Origin: Annona cherimola
Taxonomy: Eukaryota > Streptophyta > Magnoliopsida > Magnoliales > Annonaceae
Direction of reading: 5' to 3'
Length of the DNA: 64,000 nucleotides
Assembly (NCBI GenBank): GCA_030490835.1
Contig: CM059972.1
Span: 52,495,563 to 52,559,562 of the forward strand
The position numbers were made by a program, and so were the translations under genes. Position 1 is the stretch's first letter. The number at the start of each line of letters is the position of its first letter. Positions 1-11,616 of the stretch are shown here, piece by piece. A model generated the notes under the pieces. It was not told where the DNA came from. It saw only the letters and a list, made by a program, of their open reading frames with translations, and made no database searches.

Positions 1-682
1 ACAAGTTGTTATTTGAAATCCAGTTTTAGGATGACCTTCCTTAAATTCCTTTAGAAAAGTTTTGAGTAAAATATTTTGATAAATATTTGAAATGTTTGAG
101 AAATAATACATCTTAAAATTCTTTTAATAAAAGAATTTAAAATCCTTTGAATTTTCATAAATAAAACATATTTTTCTCTAATATTTTCTTGGTTTCTATT
201 TCAGGACCTTTTGTTTACAAAAGTTATGCAATTACGCTATCCCCTTGTCCTTCACCTAAAAATTTAATAATTGTCCACATATCAATCATTTTCACATAGA
301 GGAAAATTGCATAGTCTTTTGCATGCCATCAAGCAACCTGAAATTAAACCATTTCATGAAATCAATCATAGGAGGTTGGTCATCCATAAATCCCTTTCAA
401 CACATCCGTAGAAACATTTTTCCAACATTTTCAAGATAGATTTCCTTATCCAAAGGAAACCAAAACTTTTCAAATATCATTTCAAAACATATGGACTATG
501 TCCAAACCATCATTTATTATTTAATTATCTTGACCTAGTAAAACAAATCTTTTTCATCATTGTTTATCACGAGTTATTGTAGAAATAACTCAAAACTCAT
601 TTACCAAACATATTTTGTGAAAAAGGGTAAAATTCCCTTTTTCTTTTCTTATAAAACGCTGTTGAACCATATCATATAGAAC

Positions 683-932
683 TTGCTTCCTTAAAAGCAA
701 ATTCTTAAAACCATCGATATCAAACGTGAAATCCTTAAAACATTAGCATAGAGAACTTGCTTACTCTTAAGCAAAATTTCTCAATTCCATTAACATGAAG
801 CATTCCCATCCTTGGCAACACTTAGGATAAATTATTTATCTTAAGAAGTGTCGCTTGCTTCCCATGAAGCAAACCTTGAGACTTTTCATTAAAGTCATCA
901 TTTTTCAAAGCTTATGGCTTTGCATTAAAGCC
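683..932. repeat. Cluster of short inverted repeats in LTR J
   Basis: Five small hairpins lie at 683-700, 757-774, 855-872, 880-896 and 916-932. Three have stems of the type TTGCTTA/TAAGCAA or TTGCTTC/GAAGCAA. Two have GACTTT/AAAGTC or GGCTTT/AAAGCC. Variants keep pairing. Related hairpins occur at 41965-42053 and 42158-42175 in LTR B. Confidence 0.7.
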
Positions 933-2792
933 GTCATATTCAAAACTTGTGCTTGCCCATTCGTAAAAACATAAGCATAAACATAGACATTTCAATCATA
1001 TCAATCACATAGAAAGAAAATGCATTTTAGAAAGTTTGCTTGCTTACCTGAGATCGCCATAATCCCTTTTTCTTCCATTCTTTTCCTTGCCTACATGAAC
1101 ATAATATGGTTTTTCATACATTTCTTGTCATTGCATTCCATTTAGTTTTCCAACCCATTTTTCATGGACATATATCCTTCATTTGTCTTCTCAAGTCATT
1201 AAACATAAATAGCACATTTTTATGCATTTCATTGGCTAACACAACATATATAACCCCATAAATAGGGTATCTATTCAACCATACAAAATTCATCCATTAA
1301 CTATCATACATAGGTTCATTAACCTTCATTTACCATCTTTTACATTTTTTCCAAAATTCATACATCGGTGCCCGTTCCGAGCGCCCGTTATGACCTTAGG
1401 CTTCATTACATAATTCCAAAATTGGAAATTAACCTCGTGAAGTGCTAAAAAGATATATATTCATGAAATACATCATATGTTCATGCATTTCTGCACAAAA
1501 TCATTTTTTCATAAGTCATTCATCACCCGTTTATCATTATCCCTTCACCTAAGCTCATTTAGCACTTAACCATGATGCATTTCTTAAAATTTATTAACTC
1601 AGAAATTTAACCCATTTTCCAGCGGGTTAATTACCCTTTAATACCACTTTACTTAAGGTATTTTTATGAGGTTTAAATCCATTTTCCATAGGTTTCCAAA
1701 ACAGTTAGTTTGGAACCCACTTTTAACCCGTTTAACGTGTCCTTTGACACATAACCTTAGGTCATAATATAAATTAGAAATTTCAGCATATAATTGCAAT
1801 TTTATTGATCCATATTTAATTATTTAAGACATAAATAAATTTGGATCATTTCTACATAGGTTTCATATTTCTTTTTGATTTGTTTCTCAAACTAACCACA
1901 TATGCTGAAATCAGGCGTGCTGAAATCTTAAAATCTTGAATTAATATCAAATCAAGTATTTTTGATCTTAAATTTCTACCATACCTTAATAACTTCATCA
2001 ATTAACTGTCATGAAATTTTCAGCACGAAATATTAACATTACATATTTATTTTGGGATTTTTACCTTGATGAACAGTAAACTCCATTTCCAGTCAGCCTG
2101 AATGACGTTATTTATGGGGTCTATTTACACCCATCAAAACCTCATTTTTAATTTTTTCCTGTAATACCAAGTATGTCATTTATATCATGTAAAATTTTCA
2201 TCCCAGAAACATTTGTAGAAAATTTATTAAAAATCATTTTCTACAGCTGATCCTGTAACCCGTTTTACCCTGTTTGGGCTAATATTCACGGATTTTTAAT
2301 TTCCAACATAAATATCGTTTTCAGCTGAAAATTGGGTAGTTCCTTAATAATAGCATGAGGATTGTTCTAAAAACTTTTCGTGATAAAAATAATCCACTTA
2401 CTGTTCCGACCATAATTTATTTTACAACATCATATATCATTCAAAACTTCACTTTCCATCATCTAAATCATGGAGTTTCATGCATGCAAGCTAAAACCCA
2501 TTCCATATTCATTCAAATGCTTGTTGAATCATCACTTTAAAGCATGTTGAAACATCATATTTAGAACTTTGGAGTTCAAGAACTCAAGATAACCAAATCA
2601 AATTAACCCATGTACTTACTTGGTTTGATGCTCTCCAAACCCTAATCACATGAGCTACTCTTCTCCTCTAATCTCCCATTCTTTTTCTCCTTCTTTTTCT
2701 CCTATTTTCCTTCCTCCTTGCTGGCCAGGTTGGGGACGTGAGCTGATGTTGCTTGGGGGAGGAATTTCCAGCCCTTGGAAATTTCCAAGAAC

Positions 2793-2820
<28 letters not shown>
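2793..2820. repeat. (CT)n microsatellite in LTR J
   Basis: An uninterrupted CT run of about 13 units. On the minus strand it reads as a (GA)n tract in the LTR, a common plant promoter-proximal motif. A regulatory role is only a guess. Confidence 0.9.
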
Positions 2821-2823
<3 letters not shown>

Positions 2824-4169
2824 ATGCACGATCACCCTTGTGTAGCTGGATTTTCCAACTTTGTGGGCCCCACTTGTGCTGCAATTCCACACACTTAAAT
2901 GCACCCTTATCTACCTTATGTGTTGGCACAATTACAGCCAAGTAAAATGGGTTTTTACCATTTTCTAAAAATCCAAAATCTGCCCTCATCTTGACCGTCA
3001 ATCTGCTTCCACCATAACGTCCAGCTGCTGCCCATTTTTCAGCCATTTTTCTTCATTTTTAAAATTCCAATATGTGGGTAATTTATACACCTAATTACCC
3101 CTTAATTCATGTATTAATTCGGTGTTAATAATTTTAGCAAAATGGCAGCAATCAGCCCATCATTTGGACGTCATTTGCAAGAGACAAAGCTGTCCACTTT
3201 TGCATTCATCAAGGGCAGCTGCTGTTCACGAATTTTCTTGCATTTTTTCACATAATTAAATGATTATTTATACATCCCAACATGTTAGGCATATAAACAC
3301 ATCATTTATAAAATAACAATTGCTCAAAAATCCAATAATGTCATCACTTGGACGTCCATATCTCCTATCCTCTTTTTGAGCACTCATAGCTTCATTAATT
3401 ATGAACATTCATTGCTGGGATTTTATTTAGATATTTTCATTTTATATTAATGCATAAAATACCTTAGAAATGGCCTGCACTTGACACCTCAAATGTCATT
3501 AAATTTATGCACTCATGCTTTGTACTCTAGCATTAAATGTAGAGTACTTTTGAGGTGTATTAGTCAACCATGCTCACCTTTTTCAATTCAGGTATTTTCC
3601 CAACATATCATGCATAATCCAATCCATTCAAAATAAATATCTCATAATTTTATTCAAGCGTTTCAAATTTCATCTCAATCCGAGTTTCCTAGCTCCCGTT
3701 ACACGCGTTTGAAGTTAACGGTTGAAATGAACTTAGACTTAAAAAAAATTCATAATTCTCATTTCATCAAGAATTTTCATAATATTTTCATTCCATAATA
3801 CCAAGCCTAATATTAACAATCTTCATTTCAAATTTCACTTGAATCCGCCTTTTAGGCGTTGAGTTATGAATTTTCCAATATTTTCCTTCACACTTGACAA
3901 TTTCCATCTTTATTTCCATAATTCATTTTAAATCACGAAAAATGATTTTTCATGATATTATTGCACTCTTAAATCACAAATAATTCATTCTAAACTCATT
4001 ATCTCATTTAGGCTCAAAATGCTTAATCACATCATTAATGCTAACCCATAACCCTAATTGCCATAATTAGCAAAAGTCATAAAATACCTTCATAATTCCA
4101 TGATTCATAAATAATCATCAAATACATGTTCAATGCATACATATGGCTTACTTGGGTTAGGGTTTCACA

Positions 4170-4682
4170 AGGCAGGAATCCGAAAGCCATCGAATGCGCC
4201 ATGAAATCTGCAAAGGAGCATTTCAAAGTGTTAACAGTGAGAAATTAAATAAGCATATAAAGACCATAGTTTTCAGCTCTTAAAGATGAAAGGAGAATGT
4301 TTCACGTCGGGTTCACCATTTGTTCCGGCCTCGTGAGAAAAATAAAATATAAATTCAATTCATTGATTTGGTTGAATGTGAAATTGTTTTCCCGCGGCTT
4401 TGAGAATAAATGCTTAATTAATTTCCCAAACAAAATTTTAAGCATCCAATTCTTTAACCGAGTCCGAAAAGTACATCACAGAAATATTTTGCATTGTGTT
4501 CCACATTCTGATTTTACATCTCTAACGAGAAAACCCTTGATTAAAAGAGCTGAATACAATGGTCCATAAAAAATGCTTAATAATAATGAAGTGCGTAGAA
4601 GATCCTTCTACATCTTTACAAGTGCACGAAAAATCGTGTCTAACAAAAATATAAAGATAAATGAGTACACTTCGCCCCGCGC
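4170..4682. other. Unassigned AT-rich spacer
   Basis: This stretch lies between LTR J and the first tandem array. A 90-codon open frame at 4297-4569 has no recognisable domain. I see nothing convincing here beyond probable decayed repeat DNA. Confidence 0.5.
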
Positions 4683-4806
4683 TGTGACTTGAATGTGAGA
4701 TATATGACGCCACGCGCCATATTTTAAATATGAAGTACATGACGCCGCGCGCCATGACTTAAATGTGAGGTACATGACACCGCGCGCCATGTCTTAAATG
4801 TGAGTT
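4683..4806. repeat. 35-bp tandem repeat, about 3.5 copies
   Basis: The motif GCGCGCCAT recurs every 35 bp, with GCGCCAT ending at 4720, 4755 and 4790. It alternates GC-rich GACGCCGCGCGCC with AT-rich TTAAATGTGAG. Non-coding. Confidence 0.85.
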
Positions 4807-4864
4807 TACGCTTAGCCCGTCGACCAGCGATGACTCGGTTTGGGAACTAGTGAGGGGCCCGTCG

Positions 4865-5000
4865 GCTACACTAGTGACCCTACACAGCAAACTAAGTGCG
4901 CTCTTAGCTTCTGGATTTACACAGCAGACCAGCGTGTCCCGCTTTCAGCTTCTGTACTTGTACAAGAAACCAGCGTCTCCCGCATTCAGCCTCTGGATTG
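4865..5000. repeat. 41-bp imperfect tandem repeat, about 3 copies
   Basis: AGCTTCTGGATT, AGCTTCTGTACT and AGCCTCTGGATT start at 4906, 4947 and 4988, a 41-bp period. ACCAGCGT(G/C)TCCCGC lies between them. Confidence 0.75.
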
Positions 5001-5089
5001 AACAATTGGGTGATTTTAAATGGATTCAACCGAATTTAAAAAGTATGTTTGGGTCATTTTTGACCAATTGAAAAGGTTTGGGCCCAACT

Positions 5090-5445
5090 GGGCTTGTTGA
5101 AAAGAGTTTGGGCCTTCTTGGGCTTTTTGGAAAGTTTTGAGCCATCTTGGGCTTTTTGGAGAGTTTTGAGCCATCTTGGGCTTTTTGGAGAGTGTTGGGC
5201 CATCTTGGGCTTTTTGGAGAGTTTTTAGCCATCTTGGGCTTTTTGGAGAGTGTTGGGCCATCTTGGGCTTTTTGGAAAGTTTTGGGCCATCTTGGGCTTT
5301 TTGGAGAGTTTTTAGCCATCTTGGGCTTTTTGGAAAGTTTTGAGCAATCTTGGGCTTTTTGGAAAGTTTTGGGCCATCTTGGGCTTTTTGGAAAGTTTTG
5401 AGCCATCTTGGGCTTTTTGAAAAGTTTTGAGCTATCTTGGGCTAT
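5090..5445. repeat. 29-bp tandem repeat, about 12 copies
   Basis: GGCTTTTTGG starts at 5121, 5150, 5179 and 5208 and continues in 29-bp steps to about 5440. The variable part is GAGAGTTTT or AAAGTTTTG followed by GCCATCTTG. Because 29 is not a multiple of 3, a reading frame rotates through all three phases and stays open on both strands (for example 5026-5484 minus, 152 codons). This is a minisatellite, not a gene. Confidence 0.92.
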
Positions 5446-5479
5446 ATATGTGTATTTTGATATATTTTTATAGAAAATA

Positions 5480-5925
5480 CACATACATTTATTTTTATTT
5501 TTAAAGGAGGAAATATACTTAACCCGTGTGTAAATTCAACCCGCCAGTCGGGGAGTATCCACGTTGGGAAAAGTAGTTTTTGAAAATAATATATATGTAT
5601 ATGTATATTTATATATATATATAATATACACATATATATTTTTATTTTATTTTAAAGGAGAAAATATACTTAACCCGTGTGTCAATTCAACCCACCAGTC
5701 GGGTAGTATCCACGTTGGGAAAAGTAGTTTTTTTGAAAATAATATATATGTATATATATATTTATATATATAATATACACGTATATATATTTATTTTATT
5801 TTCAAATGAGAAAATATACTTAACCCGTGTGTCAATTCAACCCACCAGTCGGGGAGTATCCACGTTGGGAAAAGTAGTTTTTGAAAATAATATATATGTA
5901 TATATTTATATATTTATATATATAA
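5480..5925. repeat. About 150-bp tandem repeat, about 3 copies
   Basis: ACTTAACCCGTGTG begins at 5517, 5668 and 5818, giving periods of 151 and 150 bp. Each unit has a unique-looking half containing CCAGTCGGG and ATCCACGTTGGGAAAAG, and an AT-dinucleotide half made of TATATA runs. Non-coding. Confidence 0.9.
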
Positions 5926-6092
5926 GAAAGAAACTCTCTCTTTTTTTTTAGCTAAAAGAAAAGAAAAAAAAAATATGGTGAACTCACGTTCTCTCTTCTT
6001 TGAGCGCGGGAGAGCTCGTCTTCGTTCTCCGCTCGAAGTTCTCTCCCGTTCTCCTCGTTGTTTTCGTTGTCCTTGCCTTTGCCGAACTGCAG

Positions 6093-6103
6093 CTATTTAT
6101 AGG
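6093..6103 (-). promoter_or_regulatory. TATA box, minus strand
   Basis: The minus strand reads CCTATAAATAG at this spot, within locally GC-rich sequence. A purine-rich leader-like stretch follows (about 6075 down to 5980) with no early ORF. It looks like the core promoter of an LTR or other element transcribing leftward into the 150-bp repeats. Which element it belongs to is unresolved. Confidence 0.5.
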
Positions 6104-6139
6104 CTTTCGCCGGGTCTGGGATGGGTTCCGCGGCTGTGG

Positions 6140-6320
6140 ATGCAAGCTCACGCGGAACCGTCTTCCCGCGGAACTGCCTTCCCGCGGGACCATCTACCCG
6201 CGGAACCGCTTTCCCTCGGAACCGTCTTCGCGCGGAACCGCTGAAGTCTGAACTGTACCCACGCGGAACTGTCTCTCCACGGAATCGATGACCTTTTGCC
6301 GTGTGGTCATTTTCGCGGAA
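6140..6320. repeat. GC-rich degenerate CGCGGAAC repeats
   Basis: CGCGGAAC or a close variant recurs at irregular 16-20 bp spacing about eight times, typically with CCGTCTT in between. It lies just upstream, on the minus strand, of the TATA box at 6093 and could be an enhancer-like repeat. Confidence 0.6.
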
Positions 6321-6397
6321 CCTAATTGTCGTGAGTTCAGCGGCAAAAGTTGGCAGCTAGCTTTCTGATGCTTTTTCTTACACCACCAACTGCAACT

Positions 6398-6559
6398 TTC
6401 CATATCCTTGTCATAGTTCTCTGCCCACCACCTGCCATAAGCTCGACGGTATGCTTCAGATGCCTTCAAAGCCATGTCCTTGATCTGAGTAGCGAGTGCT
6501 TTGATAGCCTGCTTGTTACTGGGTGTGCCGGCAGGTTCCTTCTCTTTTAGTTCATGCAA
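6398..6559 (-). pseudogene. BREVIS RADIX-like (BRX family) gene fragment
   Basis: The minus-strand translation contains TPSNKQAIKALATQIKDMAL followed by KASEAYRR. This matches the conserved N-terminal segment of BRX/BRX-like proteins (NTKEAVKSLTxQIKDMALKxSGAYK in the family). It then jumps directly to RWWAENYDK, which belongs to the first BRX domain. The family's cysteine-rich start and the region between the two motifs are missing, so this is a short, internally deleted copy. After about 6398 the frame runs into unrelated sequence. BRX proteins are plasma-membrane/nuclear regulators of root growth; this remnant cannot encode one. It is the leftmost member of the fragment mosaic ending at 8788. 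Identification is by recalled family motifs. Confidence 0.72.
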
Positions 6560-6599
6560 GGAACCGCTCGATACAGGTCAGCATCTCTCTCCCCCTCTT

Positions 6600-6630
6600 T
6601 ATTATTATTATTATTATTATTATTATTTTA
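6600..6630. repeat. (ATT)n microsatellite
   Basis: About ten ATT units between the BRX-like and aquaporin fragments. Confidence 0.9.
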
Positions 6631-6769
6631 TTACCAGATCTCCCCATCTCCCCCGGCCACGGCGCATTTCTCCGCTCTGCCGACCAAAGCACCAGACCCA
6701 TGACACCAAATGCATGGATTGAAAGGAAGCAAGAGACTCGAGAACTGGAGCCCGCGTCACTAGAGCGGC

Positions 6770-7304
6770 TCATGGGTGTTTTCCTTCGGTGAGGAAGAGA
6801 TCGTAGACTAGAGCGGCAATGGCGGCGCCGATCAGAGGACCCACCCAGTAAATCCAGTGGCTCTCCTACGACCAGCTCACCAACGCCGGCCCGAATGACA
6901 CAGCTGGGTTCATGGAAGTGCCGTCGAAGGCCCCACCCGCCAAGATGTTGGCCCCATGATGGAGCCGATGGCCAGCGGCACGATCGTGCCCAAGCTCCTT
7001 TTCTTCGGGTCCAAGACCGTTGCGTAGACGGTGCAAACAGGCCCGAGCGTCATCACGATCCCGAAAACCAGAGGATTCTAGATGCCGACATGCGCCGAAA
7101 GCATGAAGGTGCCGGTTTTCGGCCCTCTGGTGGAGAAACGGAGAAGCAAGCAGGCGACGGTGGATCCGAGCATCTGCGCATTCCAGTAGAGGATGCCCCG
7201 CAACAGGCTGATGTCTCCGCCAAGGAATGGCCAAAGGTGACGGCAGGGTTCACGTGGCCTTCGAAAATGTTGGCGCCAGCTGCCGCCGCCACGAACAGTC
7301 CCAG
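6770..7304 (-). pseudogene. Tonoplast aquaporin (TIP-type MIP) pseudogene, 3' two-thirds
   Basis: Reading leftward on the minus strand: [16 protein letters not shown] (first NPA loop, about 7280-7231), then [20 protein letters not shown] in another frame, then [20 protein letters not shown] (second NPA loop), and finally a [20 protein letters not shown] last helix with a stop codon at 6770-6772. TIPs are six-helix water channels of the vacuolar membrane whose two NPA motifs form the pore. Both NPA motifs are visible. At least two frameshifts break the frame, and a Trp codon has become TAG after the second NPA. The N-terminal third is replaced by receptor-kinase sequence, joined in the same frame at about 7305. 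No intron is obvious in the retained part. Confidence 0.88.
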
Positions 7305-7497
7305 TCGCGTCGGCCCGTCGAGACCGGCTCCTCCTTCTCTGGCCATCTTGCCGTGGAGCCAGCGGTCCAAGCTGCCGTTCTGCATATACTTGTAGACAAG
7401 CACTTTCGAGTCGTCCCTGGAGATACAGCAGAGCAATTTCACGATGTTCGTGTGCCGTATTCCGCCCAGAATTTTGATCCCTGCCTGGAATTCTCCT
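7305..7497 (-). pseudogene. LRR receptor-like kinase fragment (kinase N-lobe)
   Basis: The minus frame reads [40 protein letters not shown] and SLDRWLHGK. This is the alpha-C to hinge region of plant LRR receptor-like kinases of the HSL/CEPR kind ([25 protein letters not shown] and LVYEYMxNxSLDRWLH in the family). The catalytic loop and activation segment are absent, so it is dead as a kinase. Its right part runs, without a frame change, into the aquaporin remnant, giving a kinase-aquaporin junction at about 7305. Confidence 0.85.
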
Positions 7498-7499
7498 TC

Positions 7500-7629
7500 C
7501 CTGCTGCTGTCTTCGCGGCAATGGCTTCCCTCTCCACTGGTGGCCTCGCAGCAAAATTGCTCGTCTTCCGGCACCTCAGGCCGCCTTACGGAGGTCTACA
7601 GCGAAGTGCAGAACAGTCGTCTGAGCCAT
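7500..7629. other. Unassigned segment between two kinase fragments
   Basis: GC-rich, open in several frames, no motif recognised. It may hold the extreme ends of the flanking kinase fragments or another unrecognised capture. Confidence 0.4.
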
Positions 7630-7807
7630 CTCCTCCCACCGCAGGCAGCGCCGCTTGTCCTTCCTCAAGGATCCGTTCAGCGGTCCATTATTCATGTAGT
7701 CGTAGACCAGGAGGCGGTGAGAGTTTTTGGAGCAGAAGCCCCAAAAGCGCACCAGGTTCACATGCTGGATGCCGCCGATGGTGCATACCTCCGCTCGGAA
7801 CTCCCGG

Positions 7808-7809
<2 letters not shown>
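7630..7809 (-). pseudogene. Receptor-like kinase fragment (lectin/S-domain RLK type)
   Basis: The minus strand encodes [40 protein letters not shown] and NGPLNGSL, with RCLRWEE further on. This is the N-lobe and hinge of a G-type lectin/S-domain-like receptor kinase (FRAEVxxIGxIxHxNLVRxWGFCSE and RLLVYEYMxNGSLD in the family). It is unrelated in origin to the LRR-kinase fragment next to it. The copy is truncated on both sides and starts back-to-back with the TZF fragment at about 7808. Which RLK subfamily it comes from is less certain than the kinase assignment. Confidence 0.8.
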
Positions 7810-8888
<1,079 letters not shown>

Positions 8889-8893
8889 ATAAC
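8889..8893. repeat. Target-site duplication ATAAC, left copy (element E)
   Basis: ATAAC immediately precedes the TGTGAAACCC start of E. The identical pentamer follows the end of E at 58256-58260. Confidence 0.9.
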
Positions 8894-10353
8894 TGTGAAA
8901 CCCTAACCCAAGTAGGAATCATGTATATGCATTTGAATGATTTATGTATGATTGATTTGTTTATAAATGAATTATTTGCCATTTTTATGACTTGTTGCAA
9001 TTAGGTCAGTGGTTATGAATACTGTTTAAATTTATCATTTTAAGTCAATGTGGATTAATATGATTGAAGTAACATAATGAGGATGGATAAGCATTAGTGT
9101 ACCATGAAAAATTAGTTAAATTCCATAATGTGATTAATGAAGATTAAGAGGCTAATTATAGAGCCAAGTTGGAAAATATTGGAAAATTCATAACTTGATG
9201 GCCTTAAGGCGAATTAAGATAAAAATTGAGGGGGAAGCACATGATTTCGTGCTTAATCACATGGAAAAATTATATTTTGAAAATTTTGATGATAATTGAT
9301 CATCACCGTCCAAAATTTAAAATGATCATAACTTGAGCTAGAAAGATCGGATTGAGATGAAATTTGAAATTGACGGTTAAAATTATGATATCAAGGTTAT
9401 GAATGGATTGGATCATGCAAATAATGATGGGATTAGGCCTGCACAAAATTGGGATCAACACTTTTGACTTTTTATCCCAAAAAGTGATTAACATTTATGT
9501 TGAAAATGAGTAAAATAATCAAATAAATAAAGACGAAATTGAGGTGTCAAAAGGACGTAAATTGTAGGGTATTTTATGAATTATTAAAAATAGAAAAATC
9601 CCTGCAATTATCTCATAAATAAATGCTGAATTAAGTAGCTCAAAGGAGTATAGCTTATGTGGCATGCAGAGGATGTCCAAACAGTCCATTAAATTGGATT
9701 TTTGTGAAATATTTTTAAATAAAATATATGCCAAAGTCAGCTGTGGATTAATGTGGCTAAATGTACATTAAATTAGAGTGGAAATTTGTGATTAAAAGTA
9801 GCAGATCCAGGCCATTGAGATGAGATCAAGAAATGGACAGCAGGGGTGCATGAAGGAGATGTGGATGGTATGGCAGCCTTTGGGAATTTTTGTGATTTTT
9901 TTAATTATCTTAAATTGACCCTAAGTAGGATAATTACTAGTTAATTAAATGGACATTAATTGGAAGCTGCAAAATGGTAGAAAAAAATTTCAAAAAGGCA
10001 ACTGAAATAGGGACGTGTACATGGACAGTAAAATGGAGCAGCAATGTGGACCGTCCAAATAGCTGATAATTTGATTTTTTTAATTTTTTAAAAATGCTAA
10101 ATACCTGCCTAATTAGCCTACATATTAGGGTATATAAATATGCATTAAAAAAAGGTTGCAAATTCATTGAAAAAAATGGAAAAGCAGCTGCTGAAAATGG
10201 ATGTGATCAGTGGACAACTTTGAGATTAGTTAATGATATGGATAATTGCTAAATTTTTATTTAAGTAAAATATAATTTAAATGGACCACAATTTTCCATG
10301 TCAGCTAAGGAGATAAATATGCATTAGAATAATCACAAATGATGTGGCAAGTG
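8894..10353 (+). mobile_element. Element E 5' LTR, segment 1
   Basis: Starts TGTGAAACCCTAACCCAAG and stays alignable with 54205-55600 throughout. It is interrupted at 10353 by solo LTR F. No gene in it. Confidence 0.9.
10349..10353. repeat. Target-site duplication AAGTG, left copy (LTR F)
   Basis: AAGTG precedes the TGTGGCGCC start of F and recurs at 22969-22973. The intact E 3' LTR reads GGCAAGTGGGGTCC at this place, with a single copy. Confidence 0.88.
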
Positions 10354-10484
10354 TGTGGCGCCCTCAACCAAACTTCACATCCTGAGCCTTACCTTGGGTC
10401 GTTATTGACTGGTAAACATGATCAGGATTGTTTTCCTGTCACGTGGCGGGATTTAACGGATATTTATCCAATTATTTACAGCTT

Positions 10485-10489
10485 ATTAC
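10485..10489. repeat. Target-site duplication ATTAC, left copy (Sirevirus)
   Basis: ATTAC precedes the copia 5' LTR and is repeated at 19297-19301, just after the 3' LTR end CCAACA. Confidence 0.92.
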
Positions 10490-10624
10490 TATTGGAAATA
10501 TGTGGAAAACTAGCTAAAACTATATTTTGATGATTAACAAATCCATTTGAGAATGTCTTGGCTACTAACATGTTTGGGGAAATGTTTAAGGCATATATAT
10601 TTAAAGGAAAGAGAGCATGGAAGG

Positions 10625-11530
10625 CCAAGTCGTTCTCCAAGTCGACCCCAAGATTGACTTCAAGAAGCCAAATCTGTCCAGAGTTGAAAATGGGAGAAGA
10701 ACAAGTGAAGTCGCAGGCCAAGTCGACTCCACTTGCAACTTGGGAAGCCAAGTCGCAAACGAAGTCAACTCCAGCATCGACTTCAGTCGGGAAAATCACT
10801 CCAGAGCTGAATTTGGGATGGAAGAATGCCGAAGTCGCAAACGAAGTCGACTCCAGTTGCGACTTGGGCAAAGTCGCGGACGAAGTCGACCCCAAGTTCG
10901 ACTTGATGGTCTCAAGCTCAAAGATGTAGTTTCAAGTTCATTCCAAGAGTCAACTTGAGTGTTCTCAAAACCAAATCAAAGGTGCAAGATCAACTTAAAT
11001 CTATCAACTCCAAAGCAAAGATTCAAGCATGCTCCAAGATGAAGAAATAATCAAGTCATGAAGATCAATATGAATCAAAAGCAAGCAAGGTGCATGAATC
11101 TACCATGCAAGATTCAAGTTCTTCAAAGATTCACAAGGTTCAAGCTAATCCAAGAAGAATCAAAGAAAAGCTCTTCAAGAATCACAAGATCTACAAGTAT
11201 AAGGAGCCATTCTAGAATGAAAGCAAATCAATGAGGATCAAAGCATATTTTGCAAAGACCAAGTCAAGTCGCAACCCAAGTCGACTCCATGATCGACTTG
11301 AGTTGAAGTCTGAAGCCAAAGTCGACTCAAGACTAAGACTTGGAATCTGAAGAGGTGAAGTCGCACCCGAAGTCGACTTCACCTGCGACTTGGGTCAAGT
11401 CGATACCCAAGTCGACCCGACCTGGAACTTGAAGTTGCGACCGAGAGGCGAAGTCGCACCCGAAGTCGACTCCATCTGCGACTTGGGCGAAGTCGCATCC
11501 GAAGTCGACTCCGCATGCGACTTGGGTCGC
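10625..11530. repeat. AAGTCGAC/GCGACTTGGG repeat clusters in the Sirevirus LTR
   Basis: AAGTCGACTCC, GCGACTTGGG and GAAGTCGCACCC recur many times in two blocks. Many copies form dyads, such as the palindrome GAAGTCGACTTC and the pair CAAGTCGA/TCGACTTG near 11279-11302. The same arrangement is in the 3' LTR (17673-18580) and, diverged, in LTR G (58261-59045). Confidence 0.88.
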
Positions 11531-11551
11531 AACGGTCGGATAATTTTCGAA

Positions 11552-11576
11552 CGTTGGCGCATTTAATGCGCGCCAA
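11552..11576. repeat. Palindrome upstream of the Sirevirus TATA box
   Basis: GTTGGCGCATTTAATGCGCG continues to CCAAC. The outer arms GTTGGCGC and GCGCCAAC are exact reverse complements. It lies about 33 bp upstream of the TATA box and is repeated in the 3' LTR. Confidence 0.85.
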
Positions 11577-11608
11577 CCACCTTCAAACGTTCGGATTCCC
11601 TCCACAAT

Positions 11609-11616
11609 TATAAAAG
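11609..11616 (+). promoter_or_regulatory. Sirevirus LTR TATA box
   Basis: TATAAAAG, repeated at 18657-18664 in the 3' LTR and 59127-59134 in LTR G. This is the expected core promoter defining the U3/R boundary shortly downstream. Confidence 0.75.

Larger units (their letters stand above)
1..4169 (-). mobile_element. Ty3/gypsy-type LTR J, minus strand, truncated by window start
   Basis: Read on the minus strand, the LTR begins at 4169 with TGTGAAACCCTAACCC, the same start as the LTRs at 8894, 43670, 48682 and 54205. It runs leftward out of the window. Bases 1-60 are the reverse complement of about 42913-42972 inside LTR B, and 1020-1090 match 41810-41880, so J belongs to the same family of giant LTRs. 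There is no purine tract on the 4170 side, so this is probably the outer end of a 5' LTR or a solo LTR. No coding capacity is seen; short ORFs in it look like chance. The left end and target duplication lie outside the window. Confidence 0.85.

Noticed and set aside
2650..3046. Overlapping ORFs of 78-114 codons in LTR J
   Set aside because: They cross a CT microsatellite and LTR sequence; not preserved in related LTRs.
4683..5445. Possible CRISPR-like array
   Set aside because: Repeats are directly tandem without unique spacers, and the genome is plant.
5026..5484. 152-codon minus ORF and 84-codon plus ORF with regular peptide repeats
   Set aside because: Both are readings of a 29-bp minisatellite whose rotating frame stays open on both strands; no start context, domain or neighbour supports a gene.
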